A stretch of 64,000 nt of DNA from Ferrimonas sp. YFM (GCF_030296015.1 NZ_AP027368.1:1922001-1986000), one strand, 5' to 3'. Positions 24,337 through 33,259 are shown, counted from the stretch's first letter. The notes: generated from the sequence alone by a model not told the origin. Made by a program: numbers and translations.

Positions 24337-27300
24337 CGATGCCAAAGCCCTGGAGCTGACCTTCCAGAACCACATTATCGACGCCCTTAAGGCTCAGGGT
24401 TGGCTAGTAGGCCAATCCGGGGGCTACGACCGTGACCGAGCACTCTACCCGGATGACCTTGTGGCCTACGTGCAGGAGACCCAGCCGGAAACCTGGGAGA
24501 AGTTCTGCACTGTCTATGGCTGCGAGCCGGAGCGGCATCTGCTGAACGCAGCAGTCCGCCAGCTAGAGCGAAAGGGCACCCTGTGGCTGCTGCGAAACCA
24601 GATAGAGGACCGGGGACTGCGGATCAAGGCTGCCACCTTTAAGCCGGACAACGAGCTGAATCCGGAGCTGAACATCCGCTACAGCAAGAACATCCTGCGG
24701 GTGGTGCCGGAGCTGGTATACAGCCCAAACGGCTATGAGGGTCGCATCGACCTCACCCTGTTCTTAAACGGTATCCCGGTATCCACTCTGGAGCTCAAGT
24801 CCTGCTTCAAGCAGAGCCTGGAGAACGCCAAGCGCCAGTATCGGTACGACCGGCCTCCGAAGACAGGTAACAAAGATGAGCCTCTGCTCAAGTTCCGCCG
24901 GGGAGCCCTGGTGCACTTCGCCCTCAACCAGTTTGAAGTGGCGATGACCACCAAGCTGGTGGGCAAGGAGACCTTCTTCCTGCCCTTTAACCGGGGTACA
25001 GAAGCCGGTGGTGCCGGTAATGACCATCCTGCCGAGGGCTATGCCACCGAATACCTGTGGAACGAGGTACTACAGCCGGACAATTGGCTGCGGATCTTGC
25101 AGCGGTTCATGCACTTGGAGGTGAAGGAGAGCTACGATGAGCTCGGAGCTCTGAGGCGGAAGGAGACGATGATCTTCCCCCGCTACCACCAGTGGAAGGT
25201 GGTCAACCGGTTGCTGCAGACAGTACGGGCGGAGGGAACCGGCAGGAAGTACCTGATTCAGCACTCCGCAGGCTCCGGGAAATCTAATTCCATTGCCTGG
25301 TTGGCTCATCAGGCATCGTCGTTGACCGACGCCAAGGGCGATAAGATCTTTAACTCGGTGATCGTCATTACCGACCGCACCGTGCTGGACAGCCAGCTCC
25401 AGGAAACCATTAGCCAGTTCGAACACGCCGACGGTGTGGTAGGCCGGATCAACCGTGACGAAGGCACTGGCAGCAAGTCCAGCCAGCTTACCGATGCCCT
25501 GGCGACAGGAACGCCTATTATCATCGTCACCATTCAGACCTTCCCCCATGTCCTTAAGGCGATTCAGGAGTCTACTGGCCTGAAGGATCGCACTTTCGCG
25601 GTGATCGCCGATGAAGCCCACTCCAGCCAGACTGGCAGCACCGCCCGTCAGTTGCGGGAAGTGTTGATGGCGGAGCAACTGGAGGATGGCCAGGAGCTCT
25701 CTGCCGAGGATGTGATGAACGCCACTCTGGCGGCCCGTGGTGGCTCCAACCAGATCAGCTACTTCGCCTTCACGGCGACCCCCAAGGCCAAGACCCTGGA
25801 GCTGTTCGGGCGTCCCGAAGATGACACCCTGCCTCCCTCCAAGAAGAACCCGCCCAGGGCTTTCGACGTTTACTCCATGCGTCAGGCCATCGAGGAGGGA
25901 TTCATCCTGGATGTGCTGAAGAACTACACCAACTACAAGATGGCTTACCGACTGGCAATGAAAGGCCAGGAGGCGGACGAAGAGGTGGACAGCAAGAAGG
26001 CCAAGACCAAGCTCGCCAGGTGGGTTCGACTGCACCCCCACAACATCGCCCAGAAGGCCCAGGTGATTGTGGAGCACTTCAGGGAGACGGTGATGCCTTT
26101 GCTGGCGGGAGAGGCCAAGGCGATGGTGGTCACCTCCAGCCGAATAGAAGCGGTGCACTACAAGCTGGCTTTCGACAAGTACGTGGCCGAGCAGGGCTAT
26201 GACCGCATTCAGGCGATGGTGGCTTTCTCCGGTGAGGTGAACGACCCCGAGACCCGGCCAGAGCCCTTTACCGAGCTCAACATGAACCCCGGCCTTAAGG
26301 GACGGGATATGCGTAAAGCCTTCGATACCGACGAGTATCAGGTGATGCTGGTGGCCAACAAGTTCCAGACCGGCTTCGATCAGCCTAAGCTGTGTGCCAT
26401 GTACGTGGACAAGAAGCTGACCGGCGTGGATTGCATCCAGACGCTGTCCCGGCTTAACCGTACCTATCCCGGTAAGGACACCACCTACGTGCTGGACTTC
26501 GTCAATGAGCCGGAAGAGATTCTGGAGCAGTTCCAGCAGTACTTTGAGACGGCGGAGATTGAGCAGCCCTCTGATCCCAACTTGGTGTATGACATGCAGC
26601 ACAAGCTGCTTGAGAACACCATCATTAACCGCTCCGAGGTCACCGCCTTCGCCGATGCCTACTTCGATCCCAAACGAGGGGCCGAGGCGTTGACCGGCTA
26701 CATCAAGCCAGCGGTGGACAGGTACAGCAAACGCTACCGGCATGCCAACGAGACCTTGAGGGAGGCCAGGAAGCAGCTTAAACGGCTTGGGCTGGAGGGC
26801 ACCGATACCGACAGGGCTAACGCCGAGCGTAGCGTTAAGATGGCCGAAGAGGCCCGCAGCGAACTGGACATCTTCAAGAAGGATGTGAACAGCTTCATCC
26901 GCTTCTATGAGTTCGTCTCCCAGATCGCTCCCTTCCAGGATGTGGAGCTGGAGCAATTGAACGTCTACTGCCGACACCTGCTGCCGCTGCTGAAGCAGGA
27001 GGTGATCGAGGAGGAGGATATCGACCTCTCTGCGGTGGTGCTAAGCCACTACAACCTGAAACACAAGCGGACCCAGGACTTGAAGCTCAAAGAGGGTGAA
27101 GGGGAAGGTCTGACAGGCATCACCGGCCTGGGCAGTGCCGCTCCCAAGGAGCAGAAGAAGGACATGCTGTCGGAGATCCTGGAGAAGATGAACGAGCTGT
27201 TTGGGGTAGAGACCACCGACGGTGACAAGCTAACCTTGCTTCAGGGGGCGGTCTCCAAGATCAGCGAGAACGACGCCGTGATGGATCAGGTGAAGAACAA

Positions 27301-27493
27301 CAGCTCCGAAGCCCAGATCATGATGGGCGACTTCCCCAAGGCGATGGAGAGCGCCATGATTGAGGCGATGGGCTCCTACACCCAATTAACCACCGACTAC
27401 CTATCCAAGCCGGAGGTAGCCAAGGAGTTCAACAAGCTGGTGTTGGGGATGTTGATGAAGGGCCTGGTAGCCGGGGCATCTGCCGGGTCATAG
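24329..27493 (+). CDS. hsdR: Type I restriction enzyme, restriction subunit HsdR
   Basis: 1054 residues. The N-terminal PD-(D/E)xK nuclease is seen in GRIDLTLFLNGIPVSTLELKSCFKQ, with D and ELK. The SF2 translocase has Walker A (QHSAGSGKSNSIAWLAHQ), DEAH (VIADEAHSSQTGSTAR), AFTATPKAKTLELFG, and late motifs VANKFQTGFDQPKLCAMYVDK and QTLSRLNRTY. The helical C-terminal part would bind the HsdM/HsdS core. All motifs appear intact, so the system is probably active. It overlaps the DUF1643 end by 8 bp and is followed directly by an HNH gene. Confidence 0.96.
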   Translation: MHNDAKALELTFQNHIIDALKAQGWLVGQSGGYDRDRALYPDDLVAYVQETQPETWEKFCTVYGCEPERHLLNAAVRQLERKGTLWLLRNQIEDRGLRIKAATFKPDNELNPELNIRYSKNILRVVPELVYSPNGYEGRIDLTLFLNGIPVSTLELKSCFKQSLENAKRQYRYDRPPKTGNKDEPLLKFRRGALVHFALNQFEVAMTTKLVGKETFFLPFNRGTEAGGAGNDHPAEGYATEYLWNEVLQPDNWLRILQRFMHLEVKESYDELGALRRKETMIFPRYHQWKVVNRLLQTVRAEGTGRKYLIQHSAGSGKSNSIAWLAHQASSLTDAKGDKIFNSVIVITDRTVLDSQLQETISQFEHADGVVGRINRDEGTGSKSSQLTDALATGTPIIIVTIQTFPHVLKAIQESTGLKDRTFAVIADEAHSSQTGSTARQLREVLMAEQLEDGQELSAEDVMNATLAARGGSNQISYFAFTATPKAKTLELFGRPEDDTLPPSKKNPPRAFDVYSMRQAIEEGFILDVLKNYTNYKMAYRLAMKGQEADEEVDSKKAKTKLARWVRLHPHNIAQKAQVIVEHFRETVMPLLAGEAKAMVVTSSRIEAVHYKLAFDKYVAEQGYDRIQAMVAFSGEVNDPETRPEPFTELNMNPGLKGRDMRKAFDTDEYQVMLVANKFQTGFDQPKLCAMYVDKKLTGVDCIQTLSRLNRTYPGKDTTYVLDFVNEPEEILEQFQQYFETAEIEQPSDPNLVYDMQHKLLENTIINRSEVTAFADAYFDPKRGAEALTGYIKPAVDRYSKRYRHANETLREARKQLKRLGLEGTDTDRANAERSVKMAEEARSELDIFKKDVNSFIRFYEFVSQIAPFQDVELEQLNVYCRHLLPLLKQEVIEEEDIDLSAVVLSHYNLKHKRTQDLKLKEGEGEGLTGITGLGSAAPKEQKKDMLSEILEKMNELFGVETTDGDKLTLLQGAVSKISENDAVMDQVKNNSSEAQIMMGDFPKAMESAMIEAMGSYTQLTTDYLSKPEVAKEFNKLVLGMLMKGLVAGASAGS

Positions 27494-27495
27494 TG

Positions 27496-28128
27496 ATGGA
27501 GATGGATAACATGGACGTTAAGTACTGCCTTCGGGAGCCTATCCCGGAGATCTTCGACGCAGCTCGTTACCTGGATGCAGCGGTCTCTGCTCACTTGAGC
27601 GGTCACCAGGAGCTCGCAGAGGAGCTCCTGAGACTTTCTGATATGGACGTGTTGCGTGAGTGGACGGAATCGCTCTGGGGAGCGGATAGCCCCTATGTTC
27701 AGCGTCGGGAGATACCAGGAGCTCCTGCTCATCTCCCTAAAGAGCTTAGGGTGCCGGTAAGGATGCCGAACGCTGCAGAGCGTGATGCATTGCATAAGCG
27801 TGATGGCTTTCACTGTCGGTTCTGCGGTACACCTCTAATACGCAAGGAGGTGAGGCAGGTACTGAATAGGTGCTATCCAGAGGCTTCTCGGTGGGGAACC
27901 CGCAACATCGAACAGCATGCTGCACTCCAACTGATGTGGCTGCAGTACGATCACTTGGTACCTCATGCCCGGGGTGGCAACAACGACCTCTCCAACCTGG
28001 TTCTGACCTGTGCACCCTGCAATTACGGCAGGTTAGACAGCCTGGTTGAGGAGGTCGGCTTGGTGTCTCCCTTCAGCAGGAAGCCGAACCCTGCTGACTG
28101 GGACGGGCTAGAGAGGCTACTTCGCTAG
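27496..28128 (+). CDS. HNH endonuclease-like protein
   Basis: 210 residues from the ATG at 27496; an ATG at 27511 (MDVKYCL) with GGAG nine bases upstream is an equally good start. The N-terminal half is helical and unassigned. The C-terminal half holds the HNH core: KRDGFHCRFCGTPL, YDHLVPHARGGNNDLSNLVLTCAPCNYGR, with a zinc-binding CxxC pair on each side. It begins two bases after the hsdR stop, so it is probably a fifth gene of the restriction operon. It could cut foreign DNA or be an independent nuclease. Its end overlaps a leftward gene by 56 bp. Confidence 0.88.
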   Translation: MEMDNMDVKYCLREPIPEIFDAARYLDAAVSAHLSGHQELAEELLRLSDMDVLREWTESLWGADSPYVQRREIPGAPAHLPKELRVPVRMPNAAERDALHKRDGFHCRFCGTPLIRKEVRQVLNRCYPEASRWGTRNIEQHAALQLMWLQYDHLVPHARGGNNDLSNLVLTCAPCNYGRLDSLVEEVGLVSPFSRKPNPADWDGLERLLR

Positions 28129-28462
28129 CGGTATAGCGACGGTAAGCACTGTCGCCAGAGGTCAGCAGATTGAAGGTTCTTACTGCAAGTGCTTCTGCGA
28201 CCTCCGGTGAGACCCCCGAAAGCGTAAAGCCATCTTGGCCTGTATGGCACCACTCGTCTTTTTCAAGTTCATCACAGAGAAGCTTCTTTAGGCGTTCTAC
28301 AACATCATAGTCCACAGAGGGGTATTCCCCTTGGAGGTCAACCTTGCCTTTGGGTTGTTTGATGATGCGGATTGCGGGTAGGCCCTTGGTCATCATGTCA
28401 TCGTGGTGTTCGTTCCAGCGTTTGTTATCCTCCTGCTGGCCAGAGATTATGAATATCTTCAT
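28073..28462 (-). CDS. Unknown protein
   Basis: 129 residues. ATG at 28462 is preceded by AGGAG (about 28475-28471). Soluble, mixed charge, no motif recognised; the start MKIFIISGQQEDNKRWNEHHDDMM looks like a beta strand leading into a Rossmann-like or TIR/toprim-like fold, which I cannot confirm. Its 3' part overlaps the end of the HNH gene on the other strand by 56 bp. The C-terminal end (LARPSQQGSASC) lies in this overlap and may be poorly conserved. Confidence 0.55.
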   Translation of the reverse strand: MKIFIISGQQEDNKRWNEHHDDMMTKGLPAIRIIKQPKGKVDLQGEYPSVDYDVVERLKKLLCDELEKDEWCHTGQDGFTLSGVSPEVAEALAVRTFNLLTSGDSAYRRYTASEVASLARPSQQGSASC

Positions 28463-28759
28463 GAGATATCTCCTATGTTTACGACTCTCACCGAGCCGCC
28501 TTTAAGAGAATTCTGCTGAAAAGGTAGTATCAAGTCCAAGTGGAACTGGTTGAATGATGAGCTAATTCTGAGCGGAAACCCTAGGTTTTATCTGACTGTC
28601 TCTCGGGTTCTGGAATATGGCTTAGATCTAGGCTGAATCCTGCAGAATAAATCACTTCCCGCATTAGACATGTTCACTTCTCTTATACCCCGGAATCAAC
28701 ATCAGTTCCCTCGTTTGGCATAAGAATCCTGAGAACCACATTCATACTCAGGAGGGCTT
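28463..28759. other. Divergent gap between unknown gene and radC-like gene
   Basis: 297 bp without a supported gene, AT-richer than the flanks. It must hold the promoters for the leftward gene at 28462 and the rightward radC-like gene at 28760. No clear terminator, repeat or operator seen. Confidence 0.4.
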
Positions 28760-29239
28760 ATGTCTGAATCTACTTCCAATCACATCTACCCCGGTCATCG
28801 TCCTGGTGACCACATCATCCACAAGGCATTGACCATTCTGGAGAGCCGCCAGCAACAGCCTGGAGATTCCCTGACCTCTGCGTTGGATGCAAAGAACTAC
28901 CTGCGTCTGAAGTTGGCGGAACAGCAGCGGGAAGTATTCGCCGTTCTGATGCTCGACAGCCAGCACCGCGTCATCGAGTATCAAGAGCTTTTCCTCGGCA
29001 CCATCGACGTAGCCAACGTCTATCCCCGCGAGGTCGTTAAGGCAGTGCTGGGATGTAACGCAGCGGCGGTGATCTTGTCCCACAACCATCCGTCAGGGCA
29101 TGCGGAGCCTAGTCAGGCTGATCGCCAGGTCACTAGCAAGTTGCAGCGAGCACTAACCGTGATCGATGTGCCAGTGTTGGACCACCTGATCATAGGTAAC
29201 CCCGGTGTGACCTCCTTCGCCGAGCGGGGGTGGTTATGA
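28760..29239 (+). CDS. RadC-like JAB-domain protein (YeeS type)
   Basis: 159 residues; AGGAGG at 28751-28756 precedes the ATG. The JAB1/MPN zinc motif is present as [17 protein letters not shown], with Glu in [25 protein letters not shown]. Short RadC homologues of this type are frequent in genomic islands and integrative elements; despite the name, a role in DNA repair is not established. The next gene starts within its stop (ATGA at 29236). Confidence 0.92.
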   Translation: MSESTSNHIYPGHRPGDHIIHKALTILESRQQQPGDSLTSALDAKNYLRLKLAEQQREVFAVLMLDSQHRVIEYQELFLGTIDVANVYPREVVKAVLGCNAAAVILSHNHPSGHAEPSQADRQVTSKLQRALTVIDVPVLDHLIIGNPGVTSFAERGWL

Positions 29240-29673
29240 CACAGATTGCCCATATCGACACCATAGGATTGCCGTTCCGCTTGAAGCTTTCTCTGCTTCG
29301 GCAGTTGGAGTTTCGCCTCTCGGAGGTGCTGAAGATACAGCCTGGTGCCTCAAGCCTGATACTCAACTTCCGAGACCCGAGCTACAGTCCTCAGACCGGT
29401 GGTTATCACCCGGTCGAAATCAGGTTAGAGCGGTGTGTGGGGGAGAGCAGCTGGCGGCTGTGCTACATCACCGACTTCGCCTACTTTGGTGACGGCCCCT
29501 ATGTGGAGCTCGCCAAGGAGTTGGATTTCGACTTCACCAGCGGCGTGGGTTACCAGGCGTATGCTGGTGAGCACCCGATCCGGCGATGCCTTCAGTTGTT
29601 CCGCCTCTGGGAAACCAACTTCCTTCACTACCTCAGTAATGGGGTTTACCAGGTGCAGCCTTCCGTAGGCTGA
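29236..29673 (+). CDS. DUF2787 family protein
   Basis: 145 residues from the ATG at 29236, which overlaps the radC-like stop by 4 bp. It contains [27 protein letters not shown] and [33 protein letters not shown], then [13 protein letters not shown], the recognisable features of DUF2787, a small protein of unknown function common on integrative elements of marine gammaproteobacteria. It is soluble with no signal. Confidence 0.82.
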   Translation: MTQIAHIDTIGLPFRLKLSLLRQLEFRLSEVLKIQPGASSLILNFRDPSYSPQTGGYHPVEIRLERCVGESSWRLCYITDFAYFGDGPYVELAKELDFDFTSGVGYQAYAGEHPIRRCLQLFRLWETNFLHYLSNGVYQVQPSVG

Positions 29674-29774
29674 CACGTTCACAGCTAAACCAACCGTTAA
29701 ACCGCAGCCGAATGGTACCGCATCCACCTTAGTGGGCGTGGAGCTTCGTGCTGCCCAACCATAGGAGAGTCTCC

Positions 29775-29936
29775 ATGCAAGACGATGATGAAGAAGAGCC
29801 GTTTCCGAAGCAGTTGCTACAAGAAACGCTACGGGCAGTCCTGTCGGCTGCCATCCCGGTCATTATGAGTGCACTGATGTCCCGATACCTACCGGAGGAA
29901 TCGGACAATGACCACCATAACGATGACCGGTTCTAA
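29775..29936 (+). CDS. Small acidic-ended protein with one hydrophobic helix
   Basis: 53 residues from the ATG at 29775, with AGGAGAG at 29762-29768. Acidic N-terminus (MQDDDEEEPF), one helix of moderate hydrophobicity (LLQETLRAVLSAAIPVIMSALM), acidic and His-containing tail. Could be a small membrane-associated protein. The upstream sequence and ribosome site support translation. No family recognised. Confidence 0.55.
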   Translation: MQDDDEEEPFPKQLLQETLRAVLSAAIPVIMSALMSRYLPEESDNDHHNDDRF

Positions 29937-29965
29937 GTGGCTACTCCGGTAACCAATAGACCATG

Positions 29966-30011
29966 CCCTAGTGGGAGACGTAGGCGAACCTGCCTGTGCC
30001 TCTCACTAGGG
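29966..30011. repeat. Inverted repeat upstream of the resolvase gene
   Basis: CCCTAGTGGGAG (29966-29977) and CTCTCACTAGGG (30000-30011) are inverted with one mismatch, 22 bp apart. They lie 60-105 bp before the resolvase gene. A second short hairpin, TGGGA/TCCCA, follows at about 30027-30042. The pair could be a recombination site of the resolvase, an operator or a transcript hairpin. Confidence 0.5.
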
Positions 30012-30072
30012 TCCATTCTGGCCTTTTGGGAGACACGTCCCACAGGGTCTTTAACCCTAAAAGGAGACCATC

Positions 30073-30618
30073 ATGGCCATAGTCGGATATGCACGGGTAT
30101 CGACGACGGGGCAATCCATCGACCAGCAGCTACGTACCCTGGAGGGCTGCGACAAAGTATTCCAGGAGAAGATCAGCGGTAGTCGTACCGACCGCCCGCA
30201 GCTTGAGGCCCTGCTCGATTACGTGAGGGCTGGGGACATTCTAAAGGTAACGAAGCTGGACCGTCTGGCAAGAAACACCCGTCACCTTCTGGAGCTGGTC
30301 GAACTGCTGGACCGCAAAGGGGTAGCCCTACAGGTCGTCAACCTGGGGATCGATACTTCCACCCCGACGGGGAAGCTGATGCTTACCATGATCGGTGCCA
30401 TCGCGACCTTCGAGAGGGAGATCATGCTGGAACGTCAGGCGGAGGGCATCGTCCTGGCCAAGCAAAGAGGGGTTTACAAGGGCCGCAAGCCTACCGCACA
30501 GGCCAAGAAGGCGGAGCTGATGGAACTGCTCAGCCAGGGTGTACCCAAGCGCCAGGCCGCAGCAGAGCTCGGAATTAGTGAATCCAGCCTGTACCGCATG
30601 CTAAGTGGTCAGAGGTAG
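30073..30618 (+). CDS. Small serine recombinase (resolvase/invertase family)
   Basis: 181 residues; AAAGGAGA at 30059-30066 precedes the ATG. Catalytic serine in GYARVSTTGQSIDQQL, then ISGSRTDRPQLEALLDYVRAGD, KLDRLARNTRHLLELV and the EREIMLERQAEGI helix, followed by a C-terminal HTH (KRQAAAELGISESSLYRML). This is the Pin/Hin/Tn3-resolvase layout. It may resolve dimers or invert DNA within the island; the inverted repeat upstream is a candidate site. Confidence 0.93.
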   Translation: MAIVGYARVSTTGQSIDQQLRTLEGCDKVFQEKISGSRTDRPQLEALLDYVRAGDILKVTKLDRLARNTRHLLELVELLDRKGVALQVVNLGIDTSTPTGKLMLTMIGAIATFEREIMLERQAEGIVLAKQRGVYKGRKPTAQAKKAELMELLSQGVPKRQAAAELGISESSLYRMLSGQR

Positions 30619-30621
30619 CCG

Positions 30622-31098
30622 TCAGGCGCCTCTTTTAGTACTCCGTCGTAGTATATCTAGGAGACTTTTGGCGAGATGAAATACATAACGTTGCTGGGTA
30701 GGGGTTAGTGGTTCGCCCCCGTTCTTGGCAACTTCGAGAGCTGTAAGTCCAACTAGATACGTTTGCAGTTGAGCGATCACGCTCCCTGCACCACAAAGCA
30801 AACCAAAAGCCCACGCAGACCCACTTCCCCAAGCGAGCCCTTTGGCTACCTCAATGAATAATGCTCTGCCGAATAGGTTAGTGGTAGCGGCAATACTGAA
30901 GGAGGACACAATGCTTGTCCAACTGAGTGGAACCCCATACTTCCTGGAGATGTGAGAGATCATTACTGCATTGTTAACGACGATTGCCGATGACGATGCT
31001 GGAACCGGTATCCCACCTTTGATTCCTGCGGCGGTGGCGTAATCACTGATAATAGAGATACATTCATCTTCCAAGTCACGGTGATGTGCTCTGTCCAC
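30622..31098 (-). CDS. Unknown protein with two hydrophobic helices
   Basis: 158 residues, convergent with the resolvase gene (3-bp gap). The sequence GIPVPASSSAIVVNNAVMISHISRKYGVPLSWTSIV and the following hydrophobic, glycine-rich part (AWGSGSAWAFGLLCGAGSVIAQL) recall the DUF697/YcjF-like membrane-associated domains that go with GTPases, but this is only an impression. No GTPase domain is attached. The C-terminal quarter is helical and basic. Start ATG at 31098. Confidence 0.55.
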   Translation of the reverse strand: MDRAHHRDLEDECISIISDYATAAGIKGGIPVPASSSAIVVNNAVMISHISRKYGVPLSWTSIVSSFSIAATTNLFGRALFIEVAKGLAWGSGSAWAFGLLCGAGSVIAQLQTYLVGLTALEVAKNGGEPLTPTQQRYVFHLAKSLLDILRRSTKRGA

Positions 31099-31486
31099 AC
31101 TAACCTCAATACGATGTTCGGTACTGAACTTATGTTAGTAGATCATTTTTGACCTCTTACGGCATTTCCTATAAAAATAGCTCGCAATTTTTGATGCCAA
31201 ACAGGATCATCCATGGCTCTCCAATATCAAAATGGTCTGACATTGTGACACTGGCCTCACAGGCGGGCAAGGCAGATTCTCGCTTGCCTTCCATAAAGCT
31301 CTGTGATGGGTGGGTTTTAGCCCAGGTTAAGGGCTGTTAGTGTTGGTTTCATAATGGACAATCAGTCACGGATCCCGCCGTTCGGGGGTGAGTTTGATTC
31401 CTCTTTGATCCACAATATCTAGCCTGTTGCACTCTAACGTCAATTCAGTCACATTGAGTGCGGGTTTATGCGGTGATGGACCAGCA
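31099..31486. other. Right end of the island and attachment region
   Basis: 388 bp without a supported gene. The candidate crossover word AGCCT lies at 31421-31425. When its left part (GATCCACAATATCT) is joined to the sequence after AGCCT at the left end (AGTTCTATCTTAGTTGGTC), the product has partial dyad symmetry, as an attP for a serine integrase should have. A small open frame at 31149-31340 lacks coding character. Confidence 0.5.
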
Positions 31487-32176
31487 ATGCCAGAGACAAA
31501 TGAAATCGAATCTTCAGTAGAAGACCTGGGCGAGGAAGCCGGTCTGCAAGATGCGTTGAGCGATGTGCGTAAGGCGCAGCGTCTGCTGGTGGCGTATCAC
31601 CAGCGGGTGATGCCGATCATCGAGACTCTGGCTCAGCGCCTGGGGTGCAGGTTTCATTACTGGCAGCCCACCCACCACAATGCCCCCTCCCACGGCGCCA
31701 TTGAGCCCTTTGCCCAGTGGGCCTGGGATTTCTCCCCTCTAAACGATGCCAGTTTCCTGTTTCTCACCGATGAGGCGGAAGAGGGTCAATTCAACGGCCC
31801 CGAAGCCTGGATGCTGGTGATTCGCCTGGTGACCGACAGCGGGTTCGATCGCTGCATTCGTCAGGACAGGACCCATTGGGATGCGATGCAGATTGAACCA
31901 CAGCCCCACCAAAGCGACACGCGGCTGGATCTGCACGCCTATCGCATGACCAAGCCAGTCCCCGAAGACGAGGGGATCGTTTGGTGGCAGCTGTTCAACG
32001 ATGAGCCGCTGCCGCAAAGCTGGGATCAGGGCCATAAGATGAAGTCCGGCGCCCTGTGCATCAGCCAGACGGTGCCTCTCTCCATGCTTGGCCAACAGGG
32101 CGGCATGCGGCGGGCCCTGGACAGCTTCCAGAACCTGCTCCTGGCCCACGGCTTCTCCACCACCATGGATTGCTAG
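31487..32176 (+). CDS. Unknown cytosolic protein
   Basis: 229 residues from the ATG at 31487; the open frame continues upstream into the attachment region but the ribosome site and composition fit 31487. The N-terminal region is helical and acidic; the centre contains FHYWQPTHHNAPSHGAIEPFAQWAWDFSPLNDASFLF and EGIVWWQLFNDEPLPQSW. No signal or membrane part, and no family recognised. It is the first core gene right of the island and would have been the neighbour of yffB before insertion. Confidence 0.75.
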   Translation: MPETNEIESSVEDLGEEAGLQDALSDVRKAQRLLVAYHQRVMPIIETLAQRLGCRFHYWQPTHHNAPSHGAIEPFAQWAWDFSPLNDASFLFLTDEAEEGQFNGPEAWMLVIRLVTDSGFDRCIRQDRTHWDAMQIEPQPHQSDTRLDLHAYRMTKPVPEDEGIVWWQLFNDEPLPQSWDQGHKMKSGALCISQTVPLSMLGQQGGMRRALDSFQNLLLAHGFSTTMDC

Positions 32177-32265
32177 ACCCCTTTCGCAATTCAGTTGTCA
32201 TCATCTGCCAATGCCTTTTGCTGAAGTCCGCGTAGAATTGGGCTGATGGTCATGGGGAGAAACAG

Positions 32266-33255
32266 ATGAAACAGGCAACAAAATTTGCGGTTCACCGAGG
32301 CTGGCAACTGCTGCTGACCGACATGGGGATGGATGCGGCCGAGGTGCTCAGGCTGGCCGGACTGCCCGGGGATCTGTTCAGTCGCAACGATGCCCATATG
32401 ACCACCAGCGAATACTACCGCCTGTGGGACGCTCTGGAACAGCTGGCAGGAGCGCGTCAGCTGCCGCTGATGCTGGCCAACGCCATCTCTGCCGAGGCCT
32501 TTGACGCCCCTATCTTTGCGGCCCTGTGCAGCGATAACCTCAACCATGGCTTCTCTCGCCTGAGCCAGTTTAAGCGTCTTATCGGCCCTCTGACCCTTAA
32601 GGTGGAAATTGGTGAACACCGCACCCGTGCTATTGCTGGGTGTTATGGCTATCCAGGTCAGTTGCCCAGGGCACTGGCGCTCACCGAAATGGTGTTTCTG
32701 TGTCAACTGGTCAGGCTGGCCACCCGCCATCGCGTCGAGCCATTGGCGGTGACTGTACCGTCGCTGCCACAGGACCTGGCCGCCTATCAGGCCTATTTCG
32801 GTGTGGCGCCGAAGCTTGGGAAGGAGGCCAGGATTGAGTTCAGTGCCGAGGATGCCCAAAGGCCGTTTCTGACCCGAAACGAAGCGATGTGGGCCCAGTT
32901 TGAGCCTGGGCTGCGCCAGTCTCTGGCTTCTCTGGACGCCAATGCCTCGACGGTAGAGCGGCTGCGAAGCCTGCTGCTGGAGATGCTTCCCGCGGGCCAG
33001 AGCGGCGCCGAGCAGGCGGCGTCTCGTCTGGCCATGAGCAAGCGCACCTTGCAGCGCAGGCTGTCGTCAGAGCAGAGCAATTTTCAACAGGTGCTGGATG
33101 ATACCCGGCTGGAACTGGCCCACCACTACCTGGGCAGACAGCAGAGCGCCGCCGAGGTGGCGTTCCTGCTGGGCTATCAGGACACCACCTCCTTCTACCG
33201 GGCGTTTCAGGCCTGGACAGGCACCACGCCGGAGCGCTACCGCCAGGCCCATTAA
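32266..33255 (+). CDS. AraC-family transcription regulator
   Basis: 329 residues. The N-terminal two-thirds fit the Arabinose_bd-type domain of OruR/ArgR-like AraC proteins (GWQLLLTDMGMDAAEVLRLAGLPGDLFSRND; FDAPIFAALCSDNLNHGFSRLSQFKRLIGPL). The C-terminal HTH_18 has ASRLAMSKRTLQRRLSSEQSNFQQVLDDTRLELA and VAFLLGYQDTTSFYRAFQAWTGTTPERYR. It is convergent with the alcohol dehydrogenase gene, with a 4-bp gap, and may control it or a distant target. Confidence 0.93.
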   Translation: MKQATKFAVHRGWQLLLTDMGMDAAEVLRLAGLPGDLFSRNDAHMTTSEYYRLWDALEQLAGARQLPLMLANAISAEAFDAPIFAALCSDNLNHGFSRLSQFKRLIGPLTLKVEIGEHRTRAIAGCYGYPGQLPRALALTEMVFLCQLVRLATRHRVEPLAVTVPSLPQDLAAYQAYFGVAPKLGKEARIEFSAEDAQRPFLTRNEAMWAQFEPGLRQSLASLDANASTVERLRSLLLEMLPAGQSGAEQAASRLAMSKRTLQRRLSSEQSNFQQVLDDTRLELAHHYLGRQQSAAEVAFLLGYQDTTSFYRAFQAWTGTTPERYRQAH

Positions 33256-33259
33256 GGGG

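Larger units (their letters stand above)
12963..31423. mobile_element. Integrated genomic island, about 18.5 kb
   Basis: The island runs from the integrase side (13008) to a gene-free right end. AGCCT occurs at 12960-12964 and 31421-31425 and could be the crossover core. Joining the outer flanks gives an uninterrupted sequence between the yffB start and the gene at 31487. Contents are a large serine integrase, a primase-helicase, a small regulator, an AbiE-type pair, a type I restriction system, an HNH nuclease, a RadC-like protein, DUF2787 and a small resolvase. No capsid, tail or conjugation genes are present. This fits a satellite-like or mobilisable integrative element. The exact ends are inferred. 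Confidence 0.7.

Noticed and set aside
12978-31098. Complete prophage
   Set aside because: No capsid, portal, terminase, tail or lysis genes are present; only integrase, primase-helicase and cargo genes.
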